Assembly: GCA_903911165.1 (NCBI GenBank)
Contig: CAIWCQ010000465.1
Coordinates: forward strand, 1 to 5,681
Length of the DNA: 5,681 bases
Direction of reading: 5' to 3'
Source: an uncultured Actinomycetes bacterium
GTDB lineage: Bacteria; Actinomycetota; Actinomycetes; Mycobacteriales; Mycobacteriaceae
Made by a program: the position numbers and the translations under genes. Shown piece after piece: positions 4,949-5,681 of this stretch (positions are counted from its first letter, which is position 1; every line of letters starts with the position of its first letter). Under the pieces are notes generated by a model. The model was not told where the DNA came from. It did no database searches and saw only the letters and a list, made by a program, of their open reading frames with translations.

Positions 4949-5681
4949 TCAATCAACCGCGGGCTGCCATCGCCGCTCGGGGCGGCCATATTTCCAGAAT
5001 GCGAACGCGACGGCCCAGGTCACCGCGAACAATCCGGCCACAACGAAGCCGACGTCATCCAGGCTCAATGCGCTCACCCAGTCGGTGACCGGGTCGGACA
5101 GCCCGAAATCGTCGTGGGCTACAGAGATCAGTTGAACGGTGCCGATCAGCACCGCAACCGTGATCGACAGGCCGGTGACGGTCAGGTTGTAGTAGATCTT
5201 GCGGATCGGGTTGGCGAACGCCCAGTCGTAGGCCGCAGACATGAAGATGCCGTCGAGACTATCCATCAGACACATGCCCGCGGCGAATAACACCGGCAAT
5301 GTCAGCACCGCGTACCAGGGCATACCCGCCGCTGCCCCGGTTCCCGCCAGCGCAAGCAGGGCCACCTCGGTCGCGGTGTCGAATCCCAATCCGAAGATCG
5401 CCCCCACGGCGAACATCTGCCGTGGGCGCTTGATCCGTGCCATGACCGGCCGCAGGATCCGCGCCAGCAGGCCACGGTTGTCGAGTTGATCCTCGAGTTC
5501 ACGCTCGTCGAAAAGGCCAGCCCGCAATGCCGTGAACACTCGCCAAATACCCATCAACGCAACCACATTGACGATTGCAATCAGAAAGAGAAAGCCGCTC
5601 GACGCTAACGTGCCAACCAGACCCAGTAGGTGGCGGGCCGACGAATCGTCGTCCAGCAGTGCTCCGGCGACTCTCGCCGCG
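4949..5681 (-). CDS. nicT: NiCoT-family nickel/cobalt permease, C-terminal part (5' end beyond window)
   Basis: The frame gives the last 243 residues of a HoxN/HupN/NixA-type transporter that brings Ni2+ or Co2+ across the cytoplasmic membrane, feeding enzymes such as urease or hydrogenase. Two family signatures are present: GLGFDTATEV (coded around 5363-5389) and GMCLMDSLDG (5249-5278). In the second, the usual Asp-Thr is Asp-Ser. The sequence EDQLDNRGLL in the central cytoplasmic loop and the closing WAVAFAFWKYGRPERRW match mycobacterial NicT as I remember it. Full members have roughly 330-370 residues, so about a third is missing, including the helix II H-x4-D-H motif that helps set metal choice. 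Nickel versus cobalt therefore cannot be judged here. The TGA stop is at 4949-4951, 23 bases from the convergent CopD-CtaG stop. No strong terminator is seen in that gap. Confidence 0.94.
   Translation of the reverse strand, partial: AARVAGALLDDDSSARHLLGLVGTLASSGFLFLIAIVNVVALMGIWRVFTALRAGLFDERELEDQLDNRGLLARILRPVMARIKRPRQMFAVGAIFGLGFDTATEVALLALAGTGAAAGMPWYAVLTLPVLFAAGMCLMDSLDGIFMSAAYDWAFANPIRKIYYNLTVTGLSITVAVLIGTVQLISVAHDDFGLSDPVTDWVSALSLDDVGFVVAGLFAVTWAVAFAFWKYGRPERRWQPAVD

Overview
The window comes from a high-GC actinobacterium, most probably a Mycobacteriaceae member (Mycobacterium or Mycolicibacterium). GC-rich codon use, two genes that look leaderless with TANNNT -10 boxes 6-8 bases before the start codon, and clear mycobacterial protein families all point that way. 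There are six protein-coding genes, two of them cut by the window edges, and almost no spare DNA. I see no tRNA, rRNA, mobile element or CRISPR array.

Left part (1-1380): the N-terminal 105 residues of an ElaA-type GNAT acetyltransferase on the minus strand, divergent from a 329-residue alpha/beta hydrolase on the plus strand. The 75-base gap between them holds overlapping divergent promoter candidates. From memory, M. tuberculosis carries related genes (Rv2851c, Rv2854) close together, and nicT (Rv2856) lies nearby.

Middle part (1381-4925): three genes that look like a metal-handling, probably copper, module. The first is a membrane protein with an N-terminal zf-HC2 (ZAS, anti-sigma-like) zinc finger and no adjacent sigma factor gene. 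Tail to tail with it, one base apart, is a DUF5134-type membrane protein with Met/His-patterned helices and a low-complexity MDMAG/GHx metal-binding loop. Divergent from that is a 657-residue CopD-CtaG fusion, the family that handles copper and assembles the CuB centre of cytochrome c oxidase.

Right part (4949-5681): the C-terminal 243 residues of a NiCoT-family nickel/cobalt permease (nicT-like), minus strand, converging on the CopD-CtaG gene.

How the genes may work together: the CopD-CtaG protein would move or insert copper at the membrane. The DUF5134 protein, with its Met-rich helices and His-rich loop, is a plausible copper-binding partner. The zinc-finger membrane protein could sense metal or redox state. 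This grouping is inferred from motifs and neighbourhood; nothing in the sequence proves the metal. The remaining genes (acetyltransferase, hydrolase, Ni/Co permease) look like conserved chromosomal neighbours rather than parts of the same pathway.
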